Origin: an uncultured Bacilli bacterium
GTDB lineage: Bacteria; Bacillota_I; Bacilli_A; RF39; UBA660
Assembly: GCA_934167935.1 (NCBI GenBank)
Contig: CAKPMH010000005.1
Location: 1-63,485 of the forward strand
DNA: 63,485 nt
Direction of reading: 5' to 3'
A model generated the notes under the pieces. The model was not told the origin of the DNA, did not search any database, and saw only the letters and a program-made list of their open reading frames with translations. The translations under genes were made by a program, and so were the position numbers. This document shows positions 36,417-45,768 of this stretch, piece by piece; positions within the stretch are counted from its first letter, which is position 1, and each line of letters opens with the position of its first letter.

Positions 36417-37874
36417 CTATTTTTTATTAATTATTACCTTTTTAGATACCTCACTTATATTTCCAGGATTATCTATACTTCTAATGTAAATTTCTTTTTT
36501 TTGTGGCCATGTAATCCAAAAATAAAATTCTGATTTATCGTTATTAAATCCTTTATACCAATTAGTTTTTTCAATATCTGTCCAACTATTTAAATCATAC
36601 GAAAATTGGTATTTTTTTATTCCAGATGAATCTTTTGATTCTATAACAACTTTAATATCTTCTTCTGTTTCTTCATTATCATAATTAGTTAAACTATTTT
36701 TCTTATCATTTAGTTTAAAATTTCCTTTATACATTTTTGTTACCGGTTTAGTTGGTGGTGTACTATCTATACCCTTAGTAATTGTATAAGAATAAATTTC
36801 ATCATTAATTTTACAATAAATATTTGTAAATTCTGTATCTATATTAAAAGGAATTTCATAATTAATCCATTCTCCATCATTTATTTTATAATATATTTCA
36901 TCATCATTATATGGTGTAATTACAACTGTCTTATTAGTTGTTATTTCATCTTCATTTAATACATTAATTACACATTTATTATTACTCTCATAGTAATATG
37001 GTTTAGACTCTATTAATTTATCATTAGTTGGAGACATTACTCTTGTTTTAAAATAATACTTTTTATTTTTATCAATCTTAATTTGATTATCTTTTTGATA
37101 GATATATTTTCCATCTTTAGTAGTACTATAACCATATTCAACAGTTGAATAATCTAATTTACAAACATCACTTGACTCTTCTTTTTTTATTTCATTTTCT
37201 AAAACTACTTTATCGTCATGTAATTCTTTTATAATTGGTTTTTCAACTTTTATATTATCTATATCTATATTTTTTATAGTAGCCTCTATAATATCACTTG
37301 ATATAAAATCATTTTTTAGTCTTACATATATTTTTCCATCTTGATTAACATTTAAATTTTCTCTAAATTCTGTCCAATCATCTAAAATATTTCCGTTAAT
37401 ATCATATAATCTATATTCTAATTTTGCACCTTTAATTTCATCATATTTAATATTTATTTTTTTTGTTTTAGAACAATTATTCAAATTTTCTATTTTTATT
37501 TTAATCTTTGCATTTTTTATTTTTTCAGATGAATCATTACATTCATTACTAACAGATATAATTTTTTTATCTAAATAATTTATTTGATGATTTTTATAAC
37601 AAAAAGATCCTCTATAAACATTTCCATTTTTAATTACATACTCTTCATTTGTTAATTCTATATTATAGCTGTTTAATTTATCTATTTTTTTATAATATGT
37701 TCCATCATTTGTTTTATCTACATTTTTATCTATATATTTTATATATTCTAAAATATCATTATTTATTTTATCATTTTTATTCTTTTCATTAACTTTTATT
37801 ACAATTGGCAACAATAAAATAATTAACAAAATTATATATACTAATATTTCTATTATTATGTATTTTTTTTTCAT
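36417..37874 (-). CDS. Membrane-anchored surface protein with Ig-like repeats, unknown
   Basis: About 485 residues. A single N-terminal membrane helix (about 4-26) is followed by a helical stretch (DILEYIKYIDKNVD) and then beta-rich repeats. Several segments look like Ig/FN3-type modules: WTEFRENLNVNQDGKIYVRL, YYKINDGEWINYEIPFNI and KYQFSYDLNSWTDI, and the DSTPPTKP linker is typical of such arrays. A few Cys lie in the middle. I know no family for the whole. ATG at 37872-37874, ribosome site AAAGGG; the longer in-frame extension upstream crosses the promoter. It has its own promoter and terminator. A copy of its promoter and first codons occurs at 43192-43259. Confidence 0.7.
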   Translation of the reverse strand: MKKKYIIIEILVYIILLIILLLPIVIKVNEKNKNDKINNDILEYIKYIDKNVDKTNDGTYYKKIDKLNSYNIELTNEEYVIKNGNVYRGSFCYKNHQINYLDKKIISVSNECNDSSEKIKNAKIKIKIENLNNCSKTKKINIKYDEIKGAKLEYRLYDINGNILDDWTEFRENLNVNQDGKIYVRLKNDFISSDIIEATIKNIDIDNIKVEKPIIKELHDDKVVLENEIKKEESSDVCKLDYSTVEYGYSTTKDGKYIYQKDNQIKIDKNKKYYFKTRVMSPTNDKLIESKPYYYESNNKCVINVLNEDEITTNKTVVITPYNDDEIYYKINDGEWINYEIPFNIDTEFTNIYCKINDEIYSYTITKGIDSTPPTKPVTKMYKGNFKLNDKKNSLTNYDNEETEEDIKVVIESKDSSGIKKYQFSYDLNSWTDIEKTNWYKGFNNDKSEFYFWITWPQKKEIYIRSIDNPGNISEVSKKVIINKK

Positions 37875-37925
37875 ATAAGTCATCCCTTTAATAAAGTATA
37901 TCATATCCATAAAAGTTTTTATATA
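37857..37925 (-). repeat. 69-bp repeat, copy A (promoter and start of the gene at 36417)
   Basis: Nearly identical to 43192-43259, with one base change and one T/A run length change. It spans an extended -10 box (TGATATACT), the ribosome site AAAGGG, and the first codons (MTYMKKK). The similarity stops sharply at both ends. Confidence 0.9.
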
Positions 37926-37981
37926 AGAGTTTTGTTTAAATTTATGAATGATTAGAATATTTACTATACGCAACATTAATA

Positions 37982-38053
37982 TCAATAGTTAATTTTTTTA
38001 CTTAGCAATATGGCTAAAAATAAATCACCAAAATCTATTCTTGATACAATCAT
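37982..38053 (-). other. 23-codon ORF, probably a truncated gene start
   Basis: ATG at 38051-38053 reads MIVSRIDFGDLFLAILLSKK then INY and TGA. A good AAAGGAG lies upstream but 13 bases away. It sits between the end of the flippase gene and the 69-bp repeat. It looks like the first codons of a gene cut off by the rearrangement; the family cannot be told. Confidence 0.35.
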
Positions 38054-38081
38054 TTTATTTATTTTTCTCCTTTTATAAACA

Positions 38082-39530
38082 TTAATTTTTCTTTTTACCA
38101 ATTTGTTTTTTTAAAATTTCCATCCACTCAAATACCATTTTATCTTTTAAAATAATTAACATTACAAAATAAGCAATTACTGAAATTCCTACTTGTACAA
38201 AAATAGATAATATATTATTAGAAATCAAATATCCAACAATTAAACTACAAATAAACATTATTATTGATGCTATGACATATTTATATGTTATTTTAATTAC
38301 TTCCAAAATTTTTATTTCTTTTCTTATGAGAATAAATTGGGTTAATGTTACAGTAAATTCAGCAATAACTGTTGCAATTGATGCACCTATTGACGCTAAA
38401 AATTTAATTAGTACTAAATTAAAGAAAAAATTAACTATTGCACCAACTATAACAGAAATTGTATATTTACTTTGTTGTTTTGTTGGTAATAAATATTGAG
38501 TACCAGTAACATTACTTAATCCTATTAAAACAATAATTGGACTTATTACACAAAGCAAAATAGTTACTTTATCATAACCTGCTCCATAAAATACTGGAAC
38601 AAAATGATAAGAAACACTTATTATTCCAAACATTAAAGGAAAAGCCAACATCATTATAAATGCAAACGATTTATTCATATATTTTCTAACTTTTTCCATT
38701 TCACCTTTAGCATATGTTGCAGCAATTCTCGGCATCATTACTGTTCCCAAAGATGTTGCAAGTGTCATAAGCATTTTAACTATTTTTTGAGCTTGTTCAT
38801 AAAAACCAACTTCAGACTTATCTGCTATAATTGTGCCAATCATTGTTTTATCTAGAACTGTATATATTTGTGTTGCTATTTGAGGAATAAATAACATTAT
38901 AGTTGGCTTTATGTGTTTTTTTATATTTAATTCTTTAAATTTTATCTTTATCACATATTTTGGTAAATATAGCCATAATGAAAAATTTCCAAAAAATGTT
39001 GATAAAACATAAATGAGAAAATATAAATTTAAATCAGATTTATCTTTAATAAATAAAAAAATACAAACAACGCTTATTAATTTAACTATTATATTTCTAG
39101 TTACAGTTTTTTTAAATTCCTCTAAACCCTGAAAATACCAACTTATATCAATCATATTAGCGATTATTTCCAAAATTAAAATTTTATAATAAATATAATA
39201 TTCACCTTTTAAACAAAATACCATATAAAATATAAATAGCGAAATAAATATTGTAATACATTTCATTATTAATATTTCATAAAATGATTTACTCCTTTTC
39301 TTTATATCACCTTGAAAAAAAGCAATTTCTCTTTGTCCATACAATGAAACACCAAGGGATCCAAAAAGTATAAAATAGGTTGTTATAGATAATGTATAAC
39401 TATATATTCCAATATTTTCTGGTCCCAATACTCTTGATAAGTATGGAGTTGTAATTAATGGTATTATAATTGCTAATATTTGGTAAGCAAGATTAAATGC
39501 ATAATTTTTAGCTATACTTTTTTTGCCCAC
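38082..39530 (-). CDS. Wzx-type polysaccharide flippase
   Basis: About 482 residues, a paralog of the protein at 22184-23644 along its whole length: SIAKNYAFNLAYQILAIIIP, TPYLSRVLGPENIGIYSYTL, LYGQREIAF, and LFIPQIATQIYTVLDKTMIG. Twelve or more membrane helices. It exports lipid-linked repeat units. I start at the GTG 39528-39530 (GKKSIAKNYAF), which aligns with the start of the other copy and has GGTG upstream; the first in-frame GTG (39540-39542) lies inside that site. It follows glf by 21 bases, so both are probably co-transcribed. Confidence 0.92.
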   Translation of the reverse strand: MGKKSIAKNYAFNLAYQILAIIIPLITTPYLSRVLGPENIGIYSYTLSITTYFILFGSLGVSLYGQREIAFFQGDIKKRSKSFYEILIMKCITIFISLFIFYMVFCLKGEYYIYYKILILEIIANMIDISWYFQGLEEFKKTVTRNIIVKLISVVCIFLFIKDKSDLNLYFLIYVLSTFFGNFSLWLYLPKYVIKIKFKELNIKKHIKPTIMLFIPQIATQIYTVLDKTMIGTIIADKSEVGFYEQAQKIVKMLMTLATSLGTVMMPRIAATYAKGEMEKVRKYMNKSFAFIMMLAFPLMFGIISVSYHFVPVFYGAGYDKVTILLCVISPIIVLIGLSNVTGTQYLLPTKQQSKYTISVIVGAIVNFFFNLVLIKFLASIGASIATVIAEFTVTLTQFILIRKEIKILEVIKITYKYVIASIIMFICSLIVGYLISNNILSIFVQVGISVIAYFVMLIILKDKMVFEWMEILKKQIGKKKN

Positions 39531-39551
39531 TATTAACAACACCTTTCTTTT

Positions 39552-40655
39552 TTATTTTACTCTTTTATAAATTTCAAATGCTGATTTTATAACATCATCC
39601 ATATCATAATATTTATATTCAGCTAATCTTCCACCAAATATAACATTTTTTTCATTTTTAGATAAATCCCTATATCGTTCTGCTAAACTATTATTTTTCT
39701 CATCATTAACGGTATAGTACTTTTCCATACCTTCTACATAATCAGCTGGATATTCATATGTAACAACGGTTTTAGGACTTGTTGTATCAAACTCAAAATG
39801 TTTATGCTCTATTACTCTTGTATAATCAACTTCATGTCCTGTATAGTTTACAACAGCATTTCCTTGATAATTTGTTATATCTAAAATTTTAGTATCAAAT
39901 TTTAAACTTCTCCATTCTAATTTTCCTAATGAATAATTGAAATATTCATCTATTGGTCCTGTATACACAATTTTATCTGCTATAGCTTTATAATAGTCTA
40001 TATTATCAAAATAGTTGGTATTTAATTTTACTTCAATACCTTCAAACATTTTTTCTACTAATTTAGTATAACCACCTATTGGTATTCCCTGATATTTATC
40101 ATTAAAATAATTATTATCATAAGTTAATCTTACTGGTAATCTCTTAATTATAAATGCCGGTAATTCTGTACAAGCCCTATTCCATTGTTTTTCAGTATAT
40201 CCTTTAATTAATTTTTCATAAATGGTTCTTCCTACTAAACTAATAGCTTGTTCTTCTAGGTTAGATGGTAATTTTCCATCAATTTCTTTTCTTTCTTCTT
40301 CTATACGACAAATAGCATCTTCCGGTGTAAATACATCATTCCATATTTTTGAAAAAGTATTCATATTGAATGGCATATTATATACTTCATCACCTATTCT
40401 CGCAATAGGAGAATTAGTATATCTATTAAATTCTACAAATGAATTAACATATTCCCATACATCTTTATAATCGGTATGAAATATATGAGCTCCATATTTA
40501 TGTACTTGTATCCCATCAATTTCTTCGGTATATATATTTCCTGCAATGTTAGGTCTTTTCTCTATGACAAGAACCTTTTTACCTTCTTTTTTTGCAAGAT
40601 TTGCAAATGTTGCTCCAAATAATCCAGAGCCTACTATTAAATAATCATATTTCAT
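39552..40655 (-). CDS. glf: UDP-galactopyranose mutase
   Basis: Converts UDP-galactopyranose to UDP-galactofuranose, using reduced FAD. The FAD-binding start DYLIVGSGLFGATFANLAKK and VLVIEKRPNIAGNIY are clear. HKYGAHIFHTDYKDVWEYVN is the hallmark of Glf, and NYTGHEVDYTRVIEHKHFE with VVTYEYPAD are further conserved parts. 367 residues is the normal length. Ribosome site AAGGAAGG upstream. It implies a polymer with galactofuranose; GalE (20053) can supply the substrate, and the GT2 at 41498 is a likely user of the product. Confidence 0.96.
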   Translation of the reverse strand: MKYDYLIVGSGLFGATFANLAKKEGKKVLVIEKRPNIAGNIYTEEIDGIQVHKYGAHIFHTDYKDVWEYVNSFVEFNRYTNSPIARIGDEVYNMPFNMNTFSKIWNDVFTPEDAICRIEEERKEIDGKLPSNLEEQAISLVGRTIYEKLIKGYTEKQWNRACTELPAFIIKRLPVRLTYDNNYFNDKYQGIPIGGYTKLVEKMFEGIEVKLNTNYFDNIDYYKAIADKIVYTGPIDEYFNYSLGKLEWRSLKFDTKILDITNYQGNAVVNYTGHEVDYTRVIEHKHFEFDTTSPKTVVTYEYPADYVEGMEKYYTVNDEKNNSLAERYRDLSKNEKNVIFGGRLAEYKYYDMDDVIKSAFEIYKRVK

Positions 40656-40739
40656 ATATTATCAAATTCCTTCCTTTAAATTTCTCTCAATTTTTATATA
40701 TAATATACTTAAGATAATTGTTAATTATATATTTGGTTT

Positions 40740-41330
40740 ACTGTAAATTTGACAACTCTTTTGAAGTTTACAACAGCAATTTTATCTTTAATTGCTTATT
40801 GGTTGGTTTAAACTTAAACTATAACAAACAATTTTTTTTAACTTCGTTTGCGTTAAAAATCTTGTTTTAAACTTCCAAATAAAATGAATATTGAATCAAT
40901 TAAACTTTTTGAATTCAAATCAACGACATTGAAAGATAAGCTAGTAATTTAATAAAAAAAAAGACAATGCTATTATTTTAATTCTAAGTATTGCTGATAT
41001 AATTGTTATTATTATCAGTTCTGAAATTAGTAACGTTAACCACTTTAGCAATTTAAATCAAGTTTTAACATTTACTGGCATGGACCTATCTGAAACCTTT
41101 AATACATAAATCTACTAAAATGAGTAGCTGAGGTTCGTCTTTACTTCATTATTATCTTATTCTTGTAGTAAATAATGTTCAATTAAATACTAAAAATTTC
41201 ATAATTATTAGTGCAAGAAAAGATTTCAAGTTAAAATATATTGCATTAATTTAGGCCATTGTATTGATAAACTAATTAAAATTATCTTTTATAAGTTAAA
41301 GAATAATATCAAATTTAATTTAAACTAATT
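40740..41330 (+). pseudogene. Remnant of an IS110-family transposase
   Basis: No open frame, but plus-strand translation shows a recognisable decayed transposase. ILSIADIIVIIISSEISNVN followed by HFSNLNQVLTFTGMDLSE matches the Transposase_20 block of IS110-type proteins (GIG...EIGDISRF..QLVAFAGLDP). In the next frame, HKSTKMSS(stop)GSSLLHYYLILVVNNVQLNTK and NFIIISARKDFKLKYIALI match the C-terminal part (K..KRGS..LR..L). Several stops and at least two frame changes are present. It fills most of the gene-free stretch 40656-41497 between glf and a GT2 gene. I see no inverted repeats, as expected for IS110. Confidence 0.75.
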
Positions 41331-41497
41331 TTCAAAGAAGCTGATTATTTTATTGTCTTCATTACCAAAAGAGCTCCATTACAATAATCTCACTTACATA
41401 ATGTTGTTATGTCATATCTAAAACAATAATTATGGTTATTATACATTCAAATATTTTAAAAAAATTTATTTCTACATTACTAATTCATCTACCATCT

Positions 41498-42433
41498 TTA
41501 TAAATTAAATCTTTTTTTAAAATTTGTTACATTATACAATTTAAACATAAACACAAGTAATGCTTTATGTATTATAAAAAATTTTTTTAAACGCTTTTTG
41601 CACTCTATTTTAAATAATAATTTAATAGATATTAATTGCCATTTAATAAACGTTTTTAATGCATAAAATATTCCAAAATATGTTCTTTCATTAATTAAGT
41701 TGTTTCTAATCATATAATAATAGAAATTTATTCTATTTGGATTAACTTCCTCATAAATTGATAAATTTTTTGAAATATTCCTTTTATGAATAACCTTACT
41801 ATTTCCAATAAAATACGCTGGTCCATAATACTTATTTAACCTTAAAGTATATTCCGTATCATCACCCCATATAAAATAATCTTTAACTGGTAAACCAACT
41901 TTCTTTATTGCATTAGAATTTATTAATAATGAAACAAAAGTTGCTTCTTTAATCTTTACAATTCCATTTTCTAAAAATTCATACCAATTTGGGTAACCAT
42001 TTTCTGAATTGTCTGTATTAATATTTGGTACATTCATAAATTCACCATTTGCACCATACACAGTACTTGCAAAAAAAGAAAATTCATTATTAACTATTTT
42101 TATTGCATTTATTAATTTTTCTAATGAATCTTTAACTGGAATTGTATCGTCATCCATTATCCAAACAAAGTCTGATCCTATTTCAATGGCTTTTTTTATC
42201 CCTTCGTAAAAGCCTCCTGCTCCTCCTATATTTTTATTTAATTTTACATATAAAACATTTTTATTACTTAAAATATTTTTTTCTTTTAAAAATTCTTCAG
42301 TTCCGTCTGTAGAATTATTATCAATTAATATTAATCTATTAATTTTATAAGACTGATTTAGAATTGCTTCTATACATTCTAATAGTAAATTTTTTCTATT
42401 ATACGTTACAACTACAGCATTAATTTTTTTCAA
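41498..42433 (-). CDS. GT2-family glycosyltransferase, candidate galactofuranosyltransferase
   Basis: About 311 residues. INAVVVTYNRKNLLLECIEA, LIDNNSTDGTEEFL, NIGGAGGFYEGIKKAIEIGS and FVWIMDDDTIPVKDSLEKLI (DDD metal site) place it in the GlfT/WbbL-like branch of GT2, where NxGGAGGF is common in galactofuranosyl transferases. YFIWGDDTEYTLRLNKYYG is the acceptor-side motif. glf on the far side of the IS remnant fits that role, but the sugar is inferred. TTG start (42431-42433) eight bases from AAGGAG; the GTG nine bases earlier overlaps that site. Confidence 0.82.
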   Translation of the reverse strand: MKKINAVVVTYNRKNLLLECIEAILNQSYKINRLILIDNNSTDGTEEFLKEKNILSNKNVLYVKLNKNIGGAGGFYEGIKKAIEIGSDFVWIMDDDTIPVKDSLEKLINAIKIVNNEFSFFASTVYGANGEFMNVPNINTDNSENGYPNWYEFLENGIVKIKEATFVSLLINSNAIKKVGLPVKDYFIWGDDTEYTLRLNKYYGPAYFIGNSKVIHKRNISKNLSIYEEVNPNRINFYYYMIRNNLINERTYFGIFYALKTFIKWQLISIKLLFKIECKKRLKKFFIIHKALLVFMFKLYNVTNFKKRFNL

Positions 42434-42460
42434 ATTTCTCACTCCTTAAATGAATTTTTG

Positions 42461-42489
42461 ATTATATATTATATTCATGTTTTCATCAA
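42461..42489 (-). promoter_or_regulatory. Promoter of the GT2 gene at 41498
   Basis: TTGATG (42484-42489), 17-base spacer, TATAAT (42461-42466). Confidence 0.6.
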
Positions 42490-43191
42490 ATACTTAATAA
42501 CCATCTTTTTATGTTGATCGAAGAATAAATTATTTTACTTCGTTATTTCATATCACTATAAACAATTATTTTTTTTATGCTTAACATCTTTTAAATTAGT
42601 TTTTTTATAAATTTATTTAATACTTCAAAAACGTACTTTTTTAAATTAAGTAATGCTTATTCCACAAATTTATATAATTTGAAATTCCTTCATCAATTTT
42701 CTTTATAATATATTTCTTATAATCATCAAATTCAACTTTATTTTTTATTACAACTAGCAACAAATATTTCTAAACACTTCTGCATTGTACTATTCAATTA
42801 AATATACATAATTGATATTTTGTCATTTATATTTTCTTAATTTAAGTAATCTATAATTTTTCTGCTTTTATATTTTGATTTTTTAACAAATTTTTTTCTT
42901 TTCAACATAATGTTTAATTTAAAATAAACTTGAGAACATTATATACTAAAACATCTATTTTTTCAACATTTTCAGCCAACTTTGTTAATCCTTTTTTTAT
43001 TCACTAACAATAATTTATAATATTTCTTTTGAAAGAAGTCATTTTTATCATACGTAATAAAGAATATAAATTAAAAATTATTCAAGAAAAAAATAATGAT
43101 TTAAATAATTATTCTTATTCCAAAATAGTTTTTTTACTGAATTTACCAAAGAACATTTAATTAAATTATTGTAAGAACTAAATAGAAAGAC
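42490..43191 (-). other. Gene-free stretch with decayed coding fragments
   Basis: About 700 bases with no intact gene. On the minus strand a fragment reads VEFDDYKKYIIKKIDEGISN then YINLWNKHYLI and stop (about 42650-42750), with QKCLEIFVASCNKK just upstream in another frame. On the plus strand KEVIFIIRNKEYKLKIIQEK (about 43030-43090) is open for a short way. Both look like debris of lost genes; I cannot name the families. Confidence 0.5.
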
Positions 43192-43259
43192 TATGTATTT
43201 TTTTTCATATAAGTCATCCCTTTAATAAATTATATCATATCCATAAAAGTTTTTATATA
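43192..43259 (-). repeat. 69-bp repeat, copy B (orphan promoter and start)
   Basis: Copy of 37857-37925. Here the -10 is TGATATAAT. The copied start codons read MTYMKKNT and then TAG, because the A-run is one base shorter, so nothing of the downstream gene is kept. It lies directly after the terminator of the sugar transferase. Confidence 0.9.
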
Positions 43260-43281
43260 AAAAAAGCTAAATTACTTAGCT
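43256..43281 (-). terminator. Terminator of the initiating sugar transferase gene
   Basis: AGCTAA / TTAGCT stem, five-base loop holding the stop codon, then a run of U. It makes the gene at 43272 a separate unit. Confidence 0.8.
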
Positions 43282-43895
43282 CCTTCTTTTTTTATTACAG
43301 CAACAAACGTTTTTAAAATAATTTTAAAATCTAACCATAATGAACAATTATCTACATAATATAATTCCATTTTTATTCTTTCATCATAACTTACATCACT
43401 TCTACCACTAGCTTGCCAAAAACCAGTAAGTCCTGGTGTAACACTTAAAAATTTATCTTTATTTTTTCCATATTTTTCAAGTTCTTTTTTTACAATAGGT
43501 CTTGGTCCTACAATACTCATATTTCCAATTAATATATTAATTAATTGAGGAAGTTCATCAAGTGATGATTTTCTTAAAAATTTACCGATTTTAGTAATTC
43601 TAGGATCATTATCTAATTTAAAATTTTTCTCATACTCAGCCTTTTGTTCAGGTGTAAACTTTTTAATTAGCTCTTCAGCATTTATAACCATTGATCTAAA
43701 TTTATAAATTCCTATTATTTTTCCATTTTTTCCTATTCTCTTATGTTTAAAAAACACAGGCCCTTCTGAATCTATTTTTATTAAAATAGCAATTATTAAA
43801 AATAATGGAGATAATATTATTATTGCTACTAAAGATAATAAAAAATCAAAAAACCTTTTTATAAATAAATATACTTTCTTCTTATTGCTTAACAT
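43272..43895 (-). CDS. Undecaprenyl-phosphate sugar-phosphate transferase (initiating enzyme)
   Basis: About 207 residues. One N-terminal membrane segment (LLSLVAIIILSPLFLIIAIL, about 15-37), then the PHPT core: GPVFFKHKRIGKNGKIIGIY, KFRSMVINAEEL, DPRITKIGKFLRKSSLDELP, MSIVGPRPIVKKELE and VTPGLTGFWQASGRSDVSYD. It loads the first sugar-1-phosphate on undecaprenyl phosphate and so starts the repeat unit. This is the short form without the N-terminal five-helix domain. The first sugar (galactose, glucose or an N-acetyl sugar) cannot be read from sequence. Consensus promoter upstream, terminator at its end. Confidence 0.94.
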   Translation of the reverse strand: MLSNKKKVYLFIKRFFDFLLSLVAIIILSPLFLIIAILIKIDSEGPVFFKHKRIGKNGKIIGIYKFRSMVINAEELIKKFTPEQKAEYEKNFKLDNDPRITKIGKFLRKSSLDELPQLINILIGNMSIVGPRPIVKKELEKYGKNKDKFLSVTPGLTGFWQASGRSDVSYDERIKMELYYVDNCSLWLDFKIILKTFVAVIKKEGAK

Positions 43896-43937
43896 GTTTT
43901 TACCGCTTTCTATATTTTAATTCTACTATGTAAATAA

Positions 43938-43966
43938 ATTATATCTTTTTAAGTATAATATGTCAA
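43938..43966 (-). promoter_or_regulatory. Consensus sigma-A promoter of the initiating transferase
   Basis: TTGACA (43961-43966), 17-base spacer, TATAAT (43938-43943): a full match, the strongest promoter in the window. Confidence 0.9.
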
Positions 43967-43969
43967 TTA

Positions 43970-44449
43970 TTACTTAAATCTTTTAATTTTATTAAATAAC
44001 AAATAATTTTTAATTTTTTTGTTTGATTTTAATATTTTTAAAAATAAAATTCCTAATACACTTCCTAATGTATCAATTAATACATCTTTTACTTCACCAC
44101 TTCTACCTAATATAAACAATTGATGTATTTCATCACTCGTTGCATAAAGAACACATATTAAAATACTAATTATAATTTTATTATCAATTTTTAAATCTTT
44201 TATGTATAAATACACTAAAAAACCTAGTATAAAATATATAGTAACATGTGCTAATTTCCTAACAGGATATATAAATCTCTTTAAAATTTCTTCATCACTA
44301 TATTGTTTATGATTTATTTTTTCTATTATTCTTACTGATCTTAATATTAAACCATCACTTAATTTAGAGGATTCAACAGCTTTTTGATTAGAAAACATAA
44401 AAATAACAATCATCCATAATATTATTAAACACAATTTAATCTTTCTCAT
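43970..44449 (-). CDS. VanZ-like membrane protein
   Basis: About 159 residues with four membrane helices. The first helix (LCLIILWMIVIFMFSNQKA) ends in the FSNQ that is common in VanZ-like proteins. KLAHVTIYFILGFLVYLYI and SDEIHQLFILGRSGEVKDVL then IDTLGSVLGI are the family's conserved parts. VanZ-like proteins have been linked to teicoplanin resistance and to envelope or sporulation functions; the function here is unknown. It lies upstream of the initiating transferase, separated by the promoter, and diverges from rodA. Confidence 0.88.
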   Translation of the reverse strand: MRKIKLCLIILWMIVIFMFSNQKAVESSKLSDGLILRSVRIIEKINHKQYSDEEILKRFIYPVRKLAHVTIYFILGFLVYLYIKDLKIDNKIIISILICVLYATSDEIHQLFILGRSGEVKDVLIDTLGSVLGILFLKILKSNKKIKNYLLFNKIKRFK

Positions 44450-44611
44450 AATTATATTTTATCAAAATTTTAATTAAATGTCTTTATTTTAAATAAAATA
44501 CTTTTTTTAATTAATATTATTATAAATATTTAATATATAGAAAATTTTACCAAATTTTTTATTATATATTATATTAAAATGTTTTTTGTATATTATATTA
44601 ATGGTGATAAA

Positions 44612-45742
44612 ATGAAATTGCTTGAAAAATATAAAATTGACAAATTTTTATTAATACCTATTGTTTTATTTATATTAATTAGTATATTAACAATTTATAG
44701 CTCCCAAAGTTTGTTACTAGAAGATAAAAACAATTTATTTTTAAAGCAATTTTTTTGGTATTTAATAGGCTCTATTTTAATACTTTTTATCATGTTTATT
44801 GGTAATAAGCAAATATATAAATATATTTGGATTTTGTATATTATATTTAACATATTGTTATTTTTGCTTCTTATATTTGGAACAAATATAAATAATGCAA
44901 AATGTTGGTTTACCATTCCTGGAATTGGTACAGTGCAACCAAGTGAGTTTATGAAAATAATTTTAATTCTAATTTTGAGTAAGCTTATAGATGATTTTAA
45001 TTCAAACTATTCTAATCCTACTTTAAAAGAAGAATTTTTGTTTTTAATTAAAGTTGGCATAGTAGTATTAATACCAAGTGTTTTAACATTTTTAGAACCA
45101 GATACAGGTGTTGTACTTATCTATATGTTAATAACTATAGTAATGCTTTTTATATCAGGTATAAGATATAGATGGTTTATTATTTTGCTTATGTTTTTAT
45201 TAATATTTGTAGGTAGTGTACTTATTATATATAAATTAGATCAAGATTTATTTATTAAAATATTTGGAACATCTTTTTTCTTAAGAGTAGACAGATTATT
45301 AGATTGGTCAAATAAAAGTGGCTATCAACTTTCTAATGGAATAATTTCAATTGGAAGTGCTGGAATATTTGGTCATGGATTTAACAATACTCCACTTTAT
45401 TTTCCTGAACCACAAACTGATTTTATATTTGCTGTATTTTCAAGTAACTTTGGATTATTTGGCAGTTTATTACTTTTTATATTAATTGCTTTTTTTGACA
45501 TAAAACTAATAGGTACAGCTATAAAATCAAATTCAAATATTAATAAATATATAATTGCAGGAATTGTTGGAATGCTTATATATCAACAATTTCAAAATAT
45601 AGGTATGACATTTGGTGTTATGCCAATTACGGGGATAACACTTCCATTTATCAGTTATGGTGGTTCTAGTTTACTTAGCTACATGATTATGATAGGAATT
45701 ATTTTTAACATTTCTAATGAAAATTTAAAATATAAAAATTAA
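44612..45742 (+). CDS. rodA: RodA/FtsW-family peptidoglycan glycosyltransferase
   Basis: About 376 residues, ten membrane helices. SEFMKIILILILSKLI, the outer loop SAGIFGHGFNNTPLYFPEPQ then TDFIFAVFSSNFGLFGSL, and GVMPITGITLPFISYGGSSL are SEDS-family motifs. The form PEPQTDFIFAV and the GGSSLLSYM end favour RodA over FtsW. It polymerises lipid II during cell elongation. The start is ATG 44612-44614 with GGTGAT; the longer frame upstream crosses the untranslated region. One of few plus-strand genes. A bidirectional terminator follows. Confidence 0.92.
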   Translation: MKLLEKYKIDKFLLIPIVLFILISILTIYSSQSLLLEDKNNLFLKQFFWYLIGSILILFIMFIGNKQIYKYIWILYIIFNILLFLLLIFGTNINNAKCWFTIPGIGTVQPSEFMKIILILILSKLIDDFNSNYSNPTLKEEFLFLIKVGIVVLIPSVLTFLEPDTGVVLIYMLITIVMLFISGIRYRWFIILLMFLLIFVGSVLIIYKLDQDLFIKIFGTSFFLRVDRLLDWSNKSGYQLSNGIISIGSAGIFGHGFNNTPLYFPEPQTDFIFAVFSSNFGLFGSLLLFILIAFFDIKLIGTAIKSNSNINKYIIAGIVGMLIYQQFQNIGMTFGVMPITGITLPFISYGGSSLLSYMIMIGIIFNISNENLKYKN

Positions 45743-45768
45743 AACACCGATTGGTGTTTTATTCTTTT
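45741..45768. terminator. Bidirectional terminator between rodA and the prepilin-like gene
   Basis: AAAACACC GATT GGTGTTTT with T-rich flanks on both strands. It overlaps the stop of the minus-strand gene. Confidence 0.85.

Noticed and set aside
43028..43165. Plus-strand fragment KEVIFIIRNKEYKLKIIQEK as an IS3-type OrfA
   Set aside because: The likeness is too weak and the frame too short; kept only as unassigned debris.
22184..43895. One single long capsule operon
   Set aside because: Internal promoters (29948, 36340, 42461, 43938) and terminators (29977, 36376, 43256) split it into separate units.
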